A stretch of DNA of 64,000 nucleotides from Martinezella tropici (GTDB taxonomy: Bacteria; Pseudomonadota; Alphaproteobacteria; Rhizobiales; Rhizobiaceae): assembly GCF_008370325.1 (NCBI RefSeq), contig NZ_VNIP01000017.1:1-64000 (forward strand), written 5' to 3'. The notes under the pieces were generated by a model. It had not been told where the DNA came from. It did not search any database and saw only the letters and a program-made list of their open reading frames with translations. The translations under genes were made by a program, and so were the position numbers. Below are positions 26,965 to 36,072 of the stretch, piece by piece (position 1 is the first letter of the stretch; each line of letters opens with the position of its first letter).

Positions 26965-27130
26965 GTCGTCCTCCTTGTCGTTGAATGAATTGGAAAGCGG
27001 AAGCCGCCTCCCGTGATGATCGACGGCAAGCGGCTTGGCCACCTGCACCGACACCATAATCCTTCTATCCGCCGAAGACGACGCCGCGGTAACAGAAGCG
27101 GCGTCGATCCGGGCAATTGCGGACTCCTAA

Positions 27131-27180
27131 AATCATCATACAAGAATATTGCCAATGTATGATGATTATCGTATCATGAT
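27131..27180. promoter_or_regulatory. Operator upstream of the GntR-dgoD unit
   Basis: AATCATCATACA (27131-27142) and TGTATGATGATT (27156-27167) form a perfect 12-bp inverted repeat with a 13-base centre. A second, overlapping palindrome, ATGATTATCGTATCAT (27162-27177), follows. Both have the ATCATAC/GTATGAT half-sites typical of FadR-group GntR regulators. The site lies between divergent osmC and the GntR gene. Confidence 0.72.
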
Positions 27181-27290
27181 TTCAGCATGGCCGTGAAAGA
27201 TGGCCGGGCATCGCCTGCATGAAAGACCCGCCTGCCTCTGACCGAGGGAGATATTCGGGAAAGCATGCGAAACGGTGTGGAGGAGATAGG

Positions 27291-28100
27291 GTGGAATCGC
27301 TCGAAAGACAGGGGCTTGCAAAACAAGGACATGGCTCCTCAACGCGGCCGGCGCGCCGTCCGCGCGTGCGCAAAAACGTGACCGCCGCGATCGCCGAAGA
27401 CATCTGCGCCGAACGCTATCTCTCCGGCTCGACCCTGCCGCGCGAAAACGACCTCTGCGAAATGTACGGCGTCAGCCGCACCGTTATCCGCGAATCCCTC
27501 AAGGTGCTGGAATCCAAAGGCCTCGTACGCGGCAAGCCGCGAATCGGCACCACGGTCTGCGACAAGGACGACTGGAACATTCTCGACCAAGATGTGCTGG
27601 GATGGATGGGTCCCTTTATCGCCGATTTCGACATTCTCGGCTCCATTCTGGAGGCGCGCCGCACCATCGAACCCGCCGCCGCCGAATATGCGGCCGAGCG
27701 CGCCACCGCCCGCGAAATTGCCGATCTGGAGAATGCATGGCAGCAGATGCGCAACAGCGGCGATGATCCGGAAGGCTTTACGGAGGCCGACGTGACCTTC
27801 CACAACGTACTCCTGAGCGCCAGCCACAATCAGGTCTTCCGGCGCCTGTCCAGCGCCATGCATGCCGGTCTCAAATATGCACTCCACGCCTCCAACGTCG
27901 CCGCCCATAGCCGCGACGAGGCGATCGCGGTTCATGGCGAACTGGTGGAAGCGCTGCGCCTGCGCGACCGCGCCGCCGCACGCGACTGCGCTCACCGCAT
28001 GCTCGATCTTGCCGCTCGCGATCTCGCCGTCGAACGACGGCCGGACGAAGGCCGGAAAACAAATCCCGAAACCCCGAGATCTGCGGCCTCGCGCCGCTGA
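27291..28100 (+). CDS. dgoR: GntR (FadR-group) regulator, probable DgoR
   Basis: A 269-residue regulator. GTG at 27291 has GGAGGAGA 6-8 bases upstream and was preferred over 27219. The winged helix is in [20 protein letters not shown], then [20 protein letters not shown]. The C-terminal FCD domain has the metal and ligand motifs [29 protein letters not shown] and [12 protein letters not shown]. It lies 31 bases upstream of a galactonate dehydratase on the same strand and very likely controls it in response to galactonate. A perfect operator-like repeat precedes the gene. Confidence 0.88.
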   Translation: MESLERQGLAKQGHGSSTRPARRPRVRKNVTAAIAEDICAERYLSGSTLPRENDLCEMYGVSRTVIRESLKVLESKGLVRGKPRIGTTVCDKDDWNILDQDVLGWMGPFIADFDILGSILEARRTIEPAAAEYAAERATAREIADLENAWQQMRNSGDDPEGFTEADVTFHNVLLSASHNQVFRRLSSAMHAGLKYALHASNVAAHSRDEAIAVHGELVEALRLRDRAAARDCAHRMLDLAARDLAVERRPDEGRKTNPETPRSAASRR

Positions 28101-28131
28101 CGCAACCCAAAGCCCAAACGGAATCATTCCC

Positions 28132-29280
28132 ATGAAAATCACCAAGCTGACGACCTATATCGTTCCCCCGCGCTGGCTGTTCCTGAAGATCGAGACCGAC
28201 GAAGGCATCGTCGGCTGGGGCGAGCCGGTGGTCGAGGGGCGCGCGCTCACCGTTCAGGCGGCCGTGCACGAGCTGGAAGACTATCTGATCGGTAAGGATC
28301 CGTTCCTGATCGAGGATCACTGGAACGTCATGTACCGCGCCGGCTTCTATCGCGGCGGCGCTGTTCACATGTCGGCGCTTGCCGGCATCGACCAGGCGCT
28401 GTGGGACATCAAGGGCAAGGCGCTCGGCCAGCCGATCCATTCGCTGCTCGGCGGCCAGGTACGCGACAAGATCAAGGTCTACTCCTGGATCGGCGGCGAC
28501 CGTCCCTCCGATGTCGCCAACAATGCCAAGGACGTGGTTGCCCGCGGCTTCAAGGCGATCAAGCTCAACGGCTGCGAGGAAATGCAGATCGTCGACACCT
28601 ACGACAAGGTAGAGAAGGCTGTCGAAACCATCGCCACCATCCGCGAGGCGATTGGTCCCTATATCGGCATCGGCGTCGATTTCCACGGCCGCGTCCATCG
28701 GCCGATGGCCAAGGTGCTCGCCAAGGAGCTGGAGCCCTACAAGCTGCTCTTCATCGAAGAGCCGGTGCTTTCGGAAAATCGCGAAGCGCTGAAGGAAATC
28801 GCCAATCATTGCTCGACACCGATCGCGCTCGGCGAACGCCTCTATTCGCGCTGGGATTTCAAGTCGGTCCTGTCGGACGGCTATGTCGACATTCTGCAGC
28901 CCGACCTCAGCCACGCCGGCGGCATCACCGAATGCCGCAAGATCGCCGCCATGGCCGAAGCCTATGATGTGGCGCTCGCCCCGCATTGCCCGCTCGGCCC
29001 CATCGCGCTTGCCGCCTGCCTGCAGGTCGACGCCGTCAGCTACAATGCCTTCATCCAGGAACAGAGCCTCGGCATCCACTACAACAAGGGTAACGACATC
29101 CTCGACTACATCTCCAACAAGGAGGTGTTCCAATATGCCGATGGCTTCGTCTCGATCCCGCAGGGTCCCGGCCTCGGCATCGAAGTTGACGAAGCCTATG
29201 TCATCGAGCGCGCCAAGGAAGGCCATCGCTGGCGCAACCCCGTATGGCGTCACGAGGACGGCAGCGTCGCCGAATGGTAA
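28132..29280 (+). CDS. dgoD: D-galactonate dehydratase
   Basis: A 382-residue enolase-superfamily enzyme converting D-galactonate to 2-keto-3-deoxygalactonate (De Ley-Doudoroff pathway, cytoplasm). The metal and catalytic residues fall where they do in E. coli DgoD: D183 and H185 (VDFHGR), E209 (FIEEP), E235 (ALGERL) and H285 (APHCPLGP). It follows the GntR gene by 31 bases. Kinase and aldolase genes are not adjacent, so they must lie elsewhere. A hairpin terminator follows at 29330. Confidence 0.95.
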   Translation: MKITKLTTYIVPPRWLFLKIETDEGIVGWGEPVVEGRALTVQAAVHELEDYLIGKDPFLIEDHWNVMYRAGFYRGGAVHMSALAGIDQALWDIKGKALGQPIHSLLGGQVRDKIKVYSWIGGDRPSDVANNAKDVVARGFKAIKLNGCEEMQIVDTYDKVEKAVETIATIREAIGPYIGIGVDFHGRVHRPMAKVLAKELEPYKLLFIEEPVLSENREALKEIANHCSTPIALGERLYSRWDFKSVLSDGYVDILQPDLSHAGGITECRKIAAMAEAYDVALAPHCPLGPIALAACLQVDAVSYNAFIQEQSLGIHYNKGNDILDYISNKEVFQYADGFVSIPQGPGLGIEVDEAYVIERAKEGHRWRNPVWRHEDGSVAEW

Positions 29281-29329
29281 GACCACCCCCCTCTTCTGAC
29301 GGACGGGAAACCGCATATCTCCAATGATG

Positions 29330-29374
29330 AAAGGCCCGATGGCAGCAGATTTGCGCTATCGGGCCTTTTCTTTA
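29330..29374 (+). terminator. Rho-independent terminator after dgoD
   Basis: AAAGGCCCGAT (29330-29340) pairs perfectly with ATCGGGCCTTT (29358-29368), extended by a few inner pairs, followed by TCTTTAG. It lies 50 bases after the dgoD stop. Confidence 0.82.
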
Positions 29375-29465
29375 GATGGTGCTCTCTTAGTCCGGCACCT
29401 TCCCCTTTGCCGCCTGGCGGCGAATAACGCTGCACATCCGGTGTGCGGCTCTCCCAAAAAAGGTT

Positions 29466-29589
29466 GCGCCTGCAGTATCGGCGCAGATACTGCAGGCGCG
29501 TCATGCGTCTCAACAAGCCCCCAGGGAGACGCATTCCTGGAGCATGATCACCGAAGGCGTGGAGTGCCCTTCAGCTCAGACCATGCTCA
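29466..29589. repeat. Three consecutive hairpins in the dgoD/BI-1 spacer
   Basis: GCGCCTGCAGTATC (29466-29479) pairs perfectly with GATACTGCAGGCGC (29486-29499). ATGCGTCTC (29503-29511) pairs with GAGACGCAT (29526-29534). GAGCATG ... CATGCTC (about 29540-29589) encloses CGAAGG/CCTTCAG. The last resembles the RIME second palindrome; the first two are unexplained. No coding frame is evident in this spacer. Confidence 0.65.
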
Positions 29590-29605
29590 AGCAGACAATT
29601 TCGAA

Positions 29606-30322
29606 TTACTCCCGTTCACCCGTGAAGTTCAGCAGCAGCTGGAAGATGTTGACGAAGTTCAGGTAGAGCGACAGGGCACCGAAGACGGCGAGCTTCTGCT
29701 GCGATTCCTGATCATGGTTTTCGGCATACTGTTCCTTGATGTTCTGCGTATCCCAAGCGGTCAGGCCGACGAAGACGACGATACCGATCACCGAGATGGC
29801 GAACTGCAGGGCGCTCGAGCCCAAGAAGATATTGACGATGCTGGCAATGATCACGCCGAACAGACCCATCATCAGGAAGGAGCCCATGTTGGAAAGGTCA
29901 CGCTTCGTCGTATAGCCATAAAGGCTGGTCGCTCCGAACATGGTCGCGGCGATGAAGAAGGTGCGGGCGATGCTCGTTCCGGTGAAGACCAGGAAGACCG
30001 AGGCCAGCGACAGGCCCATGACCGCGCAGAACGCCCAGAACATCATCTGTGCCGTGCTGGCCGACATCGACTGGATGCGGAACGAGAAGAAGAACACGAA
30101 GGCGAGCGGCGCCAGCATGACGACCCACTTCAGCGGGCTCTGGAAGATCGGCACGTAGAGCGCCGGCGTCGTGCCGACGATCAGCGCGACGATTCCCGTC
30201 ACGACAAGGCCGATACCCATGTAGTTGTAGACGCGCAGCATGTGCCGGCGCAGCCCTTCGTCGAAGAGCGCCTGAGAGCCGGCGGCGGCTCCGTAGCCGT
30301 ATCGCGGATTGGTCGGGTTCAT
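29606..30322 (-). CDS. Bax inhibitor-1 family membrane protein
   Basis: A 238-residue protein with about seven membrane segments, ending SLYLNFVNIFQLLLNFTG, the conserved C-terminal signature of the family; the AWDTQNIKEQ motif lies before the last helix. Bacterial members (YbhL/YccA/BsYetJ) are linked to pH-gated calcium leak or FtsH control. Start MNPTNPRYGYGAAAGSQALF is typical of the rhizobial subgroup. It is transcribed alone, 22 bases downstream of the anti-sigma gene on the same strand, so read-through is possible. Confidence 0.93.
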   Translation of the reverse strand: MNPTNPRYGYGAAAGSQALFDEGLRRHMLRVYNYMGIGLVVTGIVALIVGTTPALYVPIFQSPLKWVVMLAPLAFVFFFSFRIQSMSASTAQMMFWAFCAVMGLSLASVFLVFTGTSIARTFFIAATMFGATSLYGYTTKRDLSNMGSFLMMGLFGVIIASIVNIFLGSSALQFAISVIGIVVFVGLTAWDTQNIKEQYAENHDQESQQKLAVFGALSLYLNFVNIFQLLLNFTGERE

Positions 30323-30344
30323 GGTCGTTCTCCTTTAATCCAAA

Positions 30345-31112
30345 CTAGTAGAGGCTGCGGGCAAGCTTTTCGGCATCGCCGTCAAGCTGACCCGCCTGGC
30401 CATTGCCGATCAGCGCATAGGCGACTTCGCCGATCTGCCAGTAGGCAGCCTGGACATCGTCACGCTTGATGTGACTGACATCCTGGACGGCGAATGTGCC
30501 CGGGCGGACGGCGAAAAGTGATAAATGCCCGTCCTTGCCAGCATCAACCATCATTTCGACGCTTGGACCGAACTCGGACGGATAGATCTGGGCGTCGGTG
30601 ACGCGCCAGCCACCCGGCAGCTCCGGCAGGACGATCGCCGTCGAAGCGCGGATTTCCTCGGGATTGTAATTCACGACCGACTGCTGCTTGATCTCTTCGC
30701 GCACGGCCGTTGTCTTGTAGGCGCGCACCGCATCGTCGACAAAAGCCGGCGGCCGTGTGGACGCGCTGACCTCGCTTGCCGTGAAAGCGCCGAAGGATGT
30801 ATGCGCGACCCAGCCGGTCGTCACCAGCACGGCGATGGCGGCAACCCGCTGGAAGGAGCCCAGCATGCGCCCGTAGACCAGCCCGCGCTCCAGCCGCCGG
30901 GCGGCTTCGCGCGTTTCAGCCCGGACTACATGGCCTTCTCCGGCCAGCGCCATGCGCAGTTCGCCGCGGATGCTCATATCAGCCATCACCTTGGCCGCGA
31001 TCTCGGGGTGCTCAGAGAGGTAGGACTCCACCTCGACGCGGCGCGCGAGCGTCAGCTCGCCATCGACATAGGCATCGAGATCGGTATCGATGATCGGATC
31101 AACGATTTTCAT
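30345..31112 (-). CDS. Anti-sigma factor (transmembrane)
   Basis: A 255-residue protein. The cytoplasmic N-terminal domain (DTDLDAYVDGELTLARRVEV, EHPEIAAKVMADMSIRGEL) is the anti-sigma type seen beside ECF factors. A single membrane helix lies at about residues 88-105 (VAAIAVLVTTGWVAHTSFGA). The large periplasmic part includes LPELPGGWRVTDAQIYPSEF and is a likely signal sensor. No zinc-binding HxxxCxxC motif is seen. Its start overlaps the end of the sigma gene by 14 bases, so it is coupled and should hold the sigma factor inactive. Confidence 0.88.
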   Translation of the reverse strand: MKIVDPIIDTDLDAYVDGELTLARRVEVESYLSEHPEIAAKVMADMSIRGELRMALAGEGHVVRAETREAARRLERGLVYGRMLGSFQRVAAIAVLVTTGWVAHTSFGAFTASEVSASTRPPAFVDDAVRAYKTTAVREEIKQQSVVNYNPEEIRASTAIVLPELPGGWRVTDAQIYPSEFGPSVEMMVDAGKDGHLSLFAVRPGTFAVQDVSHIKRDDVQAAYWQIGEVAYALIGNGQAGQLDGDAEKLARSLY

Positions 31113-31638
31113 TGCCGCCCCCCTCGATAAGCCTGAGATGGGAAACCTTGGAGGTAGCCTCCTCGAAATGGCGCAGCGTCGCGCGAGCCCGCGCGATACG
31201 GGACATCAGCGTACCGACAGGAATGCCGAGCGCGGATGCCGCCTCCTGATAGGAGAGATCCTCGATCGCCACGAGATGCAGCGCCTCGCGCTGCTCCTCG
31301 GGCAGGTTGAAGAAGGCTTCGCGGACCTGGCTCAAACGCACCGTATGATCCTGCGATGCTGGCAACATCGGCTCGAGCTCGGCCGCAGCCTCCTCGTGAC
31401 GGCGGTTCTGCGATTTCGTCTGGCGCAGACGATCGATATGCACATTGTGCAGGATCGACAACAACCAGGTGCGCAGATTGCCGTCACGCCTGAAGGATGC
31501 CTTGCGCTCATAAGCCTTGACCAGCGCGTCATGCACCAGATCTTCGGCCTCGTCCGCATTGCGCACGAGCGAGCGGGCGTAACGTCTCAGCGAACCGAGC
31601 TGCCCCAAAACATCGAATGTGCGTCCTTTGCGTTCCAT
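31099..31638 (-). CDS. ECF RNA polymerase sigma factor
   Basis: A 179-residue sigma-70 ECF protein. Region 2 is in RYARSLVRNADEAEDLVHDA and LRTWLLSILHNVHIDRLR. Region 4 is in LPEEQREALHLVAIEDLSYQ and ASALGIPVGTLMSRIARAR. It lacks region 1 and 3. Start ATG at 31638 gives MERKGRTFDVLGQLGSLRRY. The start is preceded at 31646-31673 by a GGAATA-N16-CGTATA element, the shape of an ECF promoter, suggesting autoregulation. It overlaps its anti-sigma gene. Confidence 0.93.
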   Translation of the reverse strand: MERKGRTFDVLGQLGSLRRYARSLVRNADEAEDLVHDALVKAYERKASFRRDGNLRTWLLSILHNVHIDRLRQTKSQNRRHEEAAAELEPMLPASQDHTVRLSQVREAFFNLPEEQREALHLVAIEDLSYQEAASALGIPVGTLMSRIARARATLRHFEEATSKVSHLRLIEGGGNENR

Positions 31639-31645
31639 ACCCCTA

Positions 31646-31673
31646 TATACGGAAGCACTCCGGATTCTATTCC
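31646..31673 (-). promoter_or_regulatory. Putative ECF-type autoregulatory promoter
   Basis: On the minus strand, -35 GGAATA (31673-31668), a 16-base spacer and -10 CGTATA (31651-31646). The -10 box ends 7 bases before the ATG at 31638, so the transcript would be nearly leaderless. Pattern only; no experimental support. Confidence 0.45.
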
Positions 31674-31703
31674 ATCGCCCGACGAATATTTTTCGCTGAT
31701 TTT

Positions 31704-32627
31704 TTACATCAGCACGAAATCCTTGGGCTGCGGCAGCGGCGGCAGGTCGGTTTCGCCAAGCGCTTCGCGCAGGTTGATCTCGATCGTATCGGCAAGGGCG
31801 CCGATGGCGAGAGCATTGGGTCGATGGCCGAAAGGATCTTCCAATTCGTCGCCCAAAGCATCGAGACCGAAAAAGGTATAGGCGATCAGCGCCGTCACGA
31901 AGGGCGAACCCCAGCCGAGCGTGTCGACATAGCCGAAGGGAAGCAGGAAGCAAAAGAGATAGGCGGTGCGATGCAAAAGCAGCGTATAGCCGAAAGGCAG
32001 CGGCGTGTTGCGCAGCCGCTCGCAAGCCGCCTGAGCCGCACCCATCTGGCCGATCGTGATATCCAGCATCTGATATTGGATATCCGAAATCGCACCCTCT
32101 GCCTTCAGCCGCGCGAGATCGGCGGACATCAGGCGCAGGATAAGGTCGGGCCGATTTTGGGCCGCATGATAGAATTCCGCCTCGCTTGGGGTCAGCAGGC
32201 GCAGCACCTTGCCCTCGTCGCTGCCTTCACGCAGAAGACAGACCAGCGCCTGCGCAAACGCCATCGTCAGGCGCAGCAGGTTCTTGCGCGCTTCGATGCC
32301 AGCCTCCCCTGCACTCTCCAGCACCAGCGTCTGCCGGGCGAAGCCGCGCGCGAGATGGACGAGCTGCCCCCAGTCGCGCCTTCCCTCCCACCAGCGGTCG
32401 TAGCAGGCATTGTTGCGGAAGCCGAGGAAGATCGAAAGGGCGATGCCGAGCAGCGAAAGCGCCGAACCGTTGAAAGAAATGATGAGGTTCGGCCGCTCCT
32501 CATGGCCCCAGACGATCAGCATCGACAGCAGAAAGATGGCAACGATCTGCGGTAGGATACGCCGGATGATCGAGCCGCGAAGGATAAAGAAAAGCTGAAA
32601 AAGATTCGGCCGGTCGCGGACGATCAT
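31704..32627 (-). CDS. Bestrophin family anion channel
   Basis: A 307-residue member of the bestrophin/UPF0187 (YneE) family. ATG at 32627 (MIVRDRPNLF) was chosen. Typical features are SALSLLGIALSIFLGFRNNA, CYDRWWEGRRDWGQLVHLAR and LPFGYTLLLHRTAYLFCFLLPF. A later PFG-rich region includes EDPFGHRPNALAIGAL. Bacterial bestrophins form pentameric channels, some carrying cations or anions, in the inner membrane. It lies next to the ECF sigma gene on the same strand but without clear coupling. Confidence 0.9.
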   Translation of the reverse strand: MIVRDRPNLFQLFFILRGSIIRRILPQIVAIFLLSMLIVWGHEERPNLIISFNGSALSLLGIALSIFLGFRNNACYDRWWEGRRDWGQLVHLARGFARQTLVLESAGEAGIEARKNLLRLTMAFAQALVCLLREGSDEGKVLRLLTPSEAEFYHAAQNRPDLILRLMSADLARLKAEGAISDIQYQMLDITIGQMGAAQAACERLRNTPLPFGYTLLLHRTAYLFCFLLPFGYVDTLGWGSPFVTALIAYTFFGLDALGDELEDPFGHRPNALAIGALADTIEINLREALGETDLPPLPQPKDFVLM

Positions 32628-32757
32628 GACGAAACGCACTCTCGATGAATGTCTGATGGCGCAGCAATACACCAGGCGAGCCGCGAGTAACGAGCATTTC
32701 TTGCAAGGCGGCCGTGACCGGCGGACATCGCTCGCCGGTCAGCCCATCAGCTATCGC

Positions 32758-33510
32758 TCAGTTCGCACCGGCGCTCGCCGTCACCAGAACCGGATCGGCG
32801 CGATAATCCCTAGGAAAGAGATGCTCAAGATTCTTGATCTTCGGCAGATCGTTGATGACGATGTACGGATAAGTCGGATGCGTCGTCAGGAAATCCTGAT
32901 GATAGTTTTCCGCAGCATAGAATTGCCGCGCCGGCTCGATCTTGGTGACAACAGCGGCATCGAAGGCCTTGGCGTGGTTGAGCTGATCGATATAGGCCTT
33001 GGCAACGTCGGCCTGCGACTGGCTGGTCGGGAAGATCGCCGAACGATATTGCGTGCCGCTGTCCGGCCCCTGATAGTTCAGTTCCGTCGGATCATGGGCG
33101 ACCGAAAAATAGATCTGCAGCAGGTGGCCATAGCTGATCTTGTGGGGATCGAAGACGATGCGCACGGATTCGGCATGGCCGGTATCGCCCGCACTCACCG
33201 TTTCGTAATGGGCCGCATCCTTGCTGCCGCCAGTATAGCCCGAAGTCGCGCTGATGACGCCGTTGACGTGCTGGAAGACGCCCTGGACGCCCCAGAAGCA
33301 GCCGCCGGCGAGCACCGCTGTCTCCGTGCCCGATGAACCTGCCTTTTCATCCATGCTCGGCGCGGGAACGATGCGTGCATCCTCGGCCGAAGCGCGGCCG
33401 ACAAATTGCAGCGCAACGCCGCCAAGCAAGACGGTCACCGCAGTCAGGCCGGCAAAACGAGCAACGCGCGCTGAACAGCTTCGAATCATGTCCGTCGATA
33501 GAGTCTTCAT
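32758..33510 (-). CDS. msrA: Peptide methionine sulfoxide reductase MsrA, exported form
   Basis: A 250-residue MsrA. The catalytic motif GGCFWGVQGVF and the family blocks GHAESVRIVFDPHKISYGHL, QYRSAIF and FYAAENYHQDFL are all present. A ~60-residue N-terminal extension has a hydrophobic stretch (FAGLTAVTVLLGGVALQF) that acts as signal peptide or anchor, so the enzyme should repair methionine sulfoxide in the periplasm. ATG at 33510 with AGAGGT upstream was chosen. No msrB is nearby. Confidence 0.93.
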   Translation of the reverse strand: MKTLSTDMIRSCSARVARFAGLTAVTVLLGGVALQFVGRASAEDARIVPAPSMDEKAGSSGTETAVLAGGCFWGVQGVFQHVNGVISATSGYTGGSKDAAHYETVSAGDTGHAESVRIVFDPHKISYGHLLQIYFSVAHDPTELNYQGPDSGTQYRSAIFPTSQSQADVAKAYIDQLNHAKAFDAAVVTKIEPARQFYAAENYHQDFLTTHPTYPYIVINDLPKIKNLEHLFPRDYRADPVLVTASAGAN

Positions 33511-33633
33511 GGTGATTACCTCTCGACCGCGATTGTAAATGCTCCGGTCACAAGGGAATACGGGAAGACAGACACTTTTGTTACACACGCCCGCGTGTAA
33601 CACTGAAACGTGAACGCGGTGGCCGAGCGGCCC

Positions 33634-33843
33634 TCAGTAGTGCGGCGGCTTGGTGATACCAGGCGCGTCGAGCGATTGCTCCTCCAGCGTCAGAAAGCGC
33701 TCGGTCAGCCGGTCAAGTTTCTGCCGCGTCTGCTCCACCACCTTCCATTGCTCGGCAATTTGGTCGGAAAGCTCCTCGATCGTGTTCGCCTGGTGGGCGA
33801 CCGTTTCCTCGAGTTTGGTGATGCGGCTCTGTTCGTCTGACAT
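33634..33843 (-). CDS. slyX: SlyX family protein
   Basis: A 69-residue coiled-coil protein: ITKLEETVAHQANTIEELSD, then IAEQWKVVEQTRQKLDRLTE, ending in the family tail PGITKPPHY. The function is unknown; SlyX was first described beside slyD in E. coli. It stands alone here between msrA and the phosphoesterase-transporter operon, which runs the opposite way. Confidence 0.9.
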   Translation of the reverse strand: MSDEQSRITKLEETVAHQANTIEELSDQIAEQWKVVEQTRQKLDRLTERFLTLEEQSLDAPGITKPPHY

Positions 33844-34078
33844 GTCTGATCCCTTTCACAACGATCTATAACATCGAGGCAGCTGCGTACAGTCCTGGAA
33901 GTCGGCGTGAAGCGGACGACGGCGCCGTTTGACGGCGATGTGACAAAACTGAAAAACAGCTGAAAAGACCCGTTACCTAACTGACATGGGGGCCTTCTAA
34001 AGAGAGCGCATAGACGCGCCCATTTGAAAGCAATCCATTCGACAGGCGCACCATTCTAAAAGACTGCGGAGAAGCGCC

Positions 34079-34912
34079 TTGAAGATCATTCAGATCACCG
34101 ACACCCATTTGAGCCCCAACAAGCCGCATTTCAACGGCAATTGGGAGCCGCTGGCAAAATGGATCAAGGCAAGCGGCGCCGATCTCGTCGTTCACACCGG
34201 CGATCTCAGCGTCGATGGCGCCGACAAGGATGAAGATCTCATCTTCTCCATGGAGCTGATGCGGCAGGTCTCCGTGCCGATGCTGATCGTGCCCGGCAAC
34301 CACGATGTCGGTCACCTGCCCGGCTCCTATCAGCCCGTCAATCCCGAGCGCCTGGAGCGCTGGCGCCGCCTCGTCGGCCCGGACTACTGGGCGAAGGACG
34401 TCGACAACTGGCGGCTGATCGGCCTCAACAGCCTGCTGATGGGCTTCGAAGATGCCGAGGAGCAGAAGCAGTTCGACTGGCTGCAGGATATGCTCGAAAG
34501 CCGTGGCGATCGCCGCGTTGCCCTTTTCGCCCACAAGCCGCTCTTCGTCGATGCGCCCGATGAGGGCGATACCGGCTATTGGAGCGTACGCCCGGCCCAA
34601 CGCCGCCGGCTCTATGATCTGATTGCCGCGCATGACGTCGCTCTCTTCGGCAGCGGCCACCTGCACTGGACCTGGGAAGGCCGCTTCAACGACACGAACC
34701 TCGTCTGGGCACCGCCCGGCGCCTTCATCCTCGACAAGATGGAACGCGAAATGCCGGGCGAACGCCTGATCGGCGCCGCAATCCATGAGCTTGGCGAGAC
34801 GGTATCGACCGAGCTCGTCGCCGTACCCGGCATGACCGCCTACTTCCTCGATGACGTCCTTATGGAAGTCTATCCGCAGGCCGCCCCCAAGACAAAGGAG
34901 CCGACCGAATGA
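34079..34912 (+). CDS. Metallophosphodiesterase of the calcineurin superfamily (CpdA/GpdQ class III)
   Basis: A 277-residue phosphodiesterase with the class III metal motifs: ITDTHLSP, VHTGDLSVDG, VPGNHDVG, FAHKPLF and GSGHLHWTW. The start codon is TTG at 34079 with GGAG 8-10 bases before it. The stop overlaps the next gene, an ABC ATPase, as ATGA, so the enzyme is built into the transporter operon. Class III members cleave cyclic nucleotides or glycerophosphodiesters; the Ugp-like transporter partner makes a phosphodiester substrate plausible. That is inference from context. Confidence 0.88.
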   Translation: MKIIQITDTHLSPNKPHFNGNWEPLAKWIKASGADLVVHTGDLSVDGADKDEDLIFSMELMRQVSVPMLIVPGNHDVGHLPGSYQPVNPERLERWRRLVGPDYWAKDVDNWRLIGLNSLLMGFEDAEEQKQFDWLQDMLESRGDRRVALFAHKPLFVDAPDEGDTGYWSVRPAQRRRLYDLIAAHDVALFGSGHLHWTWEGRFNDTNLVWAPPGAFILDKMEREMPGERLIGAAIHELGETVSTELVAVPGMTAYFLDDVLMEVYPQAAPKTKEPTE

Positions 34913-36072
34913 GCGCGCTTTCGCTTCGCGGCATCGCCAAATCCTTCGGCGGCAACGCCATCCTCAAGGGCGTCAATCTCGACGTCCAACCCGGCGAGTT
35001 CATCGCCCTTGTTGGCCCGTCCGGTTGCGGTAAGAGCACGCTGCTGCGCATCCTCGCGGGCCTTGACCATGCCGATAGCGGCGAGATCATCCTTGGAGGC
35101 AGCGACGTATCAAGCGTTGCGGCGGCCGACCGCAACATCGCCATGGTCTTCCAGTCCTACGCGCTCTATCCGCACCTGACGGCATCGGAAAACATCGCCG
35201 TGCCGCTCGCCATGCGCCGTCTGTCGCGCGTCCAGCGCCTGCCCTTCGTCGGCTCGCTGATCCCCGGCCAGCGCGCCACCCGCACGGGCATCATCCGCGA
35301 TGTCCGTGAAATGGCTGTTTCTCTGAAGATCGATCACCTGCTCGACCGCAAGCCCGGACAGATGTCCGGCGGCCAGCGTCAGCGCGTGGCGCTCGCTCGC
35401 GCCATGGTGCGCCGCCCCGCCGTCTTCCTCATGGATGAGCCGCTTTCCAATCTCGATGCCAACCTGCGCGTCCACGCCCGCGGCGAGATCGTCGACCTGC
35501 ATCGCCGCGCCGGCGTTCCCACCGTCTATGTCACGCACGACCAGGCCGAGGCGCTGTCGATGGCCGATCGCGTTGCCGTCATGATCGGCGGGCAGCTGCT
35601 GCAGCTCGCCTCCCCTCAGACAATCTATGACGATCCGGCCCATGTCGAGGTTGCCCGCTTCGTCGGCCAGCCGCGCATCAACCTGCTGCCGGCGCTGGCG
35701 GAAAACGGCATCGTCGCCTTCGGCGGCATCCGTCTTGCGCTGGAAGACGGCAGCATCGCCGGCAACAATGTCACGCTCGGCATTCGCCCGGAATTCGTGC
35801 GCCTCGCCCAAAATCGGCAGGATGCGCTGGCCGCCCATGTCGAGCGCATGGAGTTCCTCGGCTCCGAAGTCATCCTCTATGCCAAGCTGGACGCCATCGG
35901 CGAAACCATGGTCGTCAAGCTCGCACCATCGGATGTCGCCGGCCTTTCCGCCGGCATGCCCGTTTCACTGACGCTCACGGCCGAACAAGCAATGGTCTTC
36001 GCCGAAGACGGCCACCGTTTGCGGGCTGCACCGACGACCGTCGACGCCGCGCGGGAGAAGGCGCATGGCTAG
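34909..36072 (+). CDS. ABC transporter ATP-binding protein (UgpC/MalK type)
   Basis: A 387-residue ATPase. Walker A VGPSGCGKSTLLRILAG, Q-loop VFQSYALYPHLTASENIAVP, signature MSGGQRQRVALARAMVRRP, Walker B VFLMDEPLSNLDAN and the H-loop VYVTHDQAEALSM. The C-terminal TOBE/OB domain (IRPEFVRLAQNR, then MEFLGSEVILYAKLD) is of the carbohydrate-import group. An insertion near residues 105-140 (RVQRLPFVGSLIPGQRATRT) lengthens the helical domain. It overlaps both neighbours and energises the permease pair downstream. Confidence 0.95.
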   Translation: MSALSLRGIAKSFGGNAILKGVNLDVQPGEFIALVGPSGCGKSTLLRILAGLDHADSGEIILGGSDVSSVAAADRNIAMVFQSYALYPHLTASENIAVPLAMRRLSRVQRLPFVGSLIPGQRATRTGIIRDVREMAVSLKIDHLLDRKPGQMSGGQRQRVALARAMVRRPAVFLMDEPLSNLDANLRVHARGEIVDLHRRAGVPTVYVTHDQAEALSMADRVAVMIGGQLLQLASPQTIYDDPAHVEVARFVGQPRINLLPALAENGIVAFGGIRLALEDGSIAGNNVTLGIRPEFVRLAQNRQDALAAHVERMEFLGSEVILYAKLDAIGETMVVKLAPSDVAGLSAGMPVSLTLTAEQAMVFAEDGHRLRAAPTTVDAAREKAHG

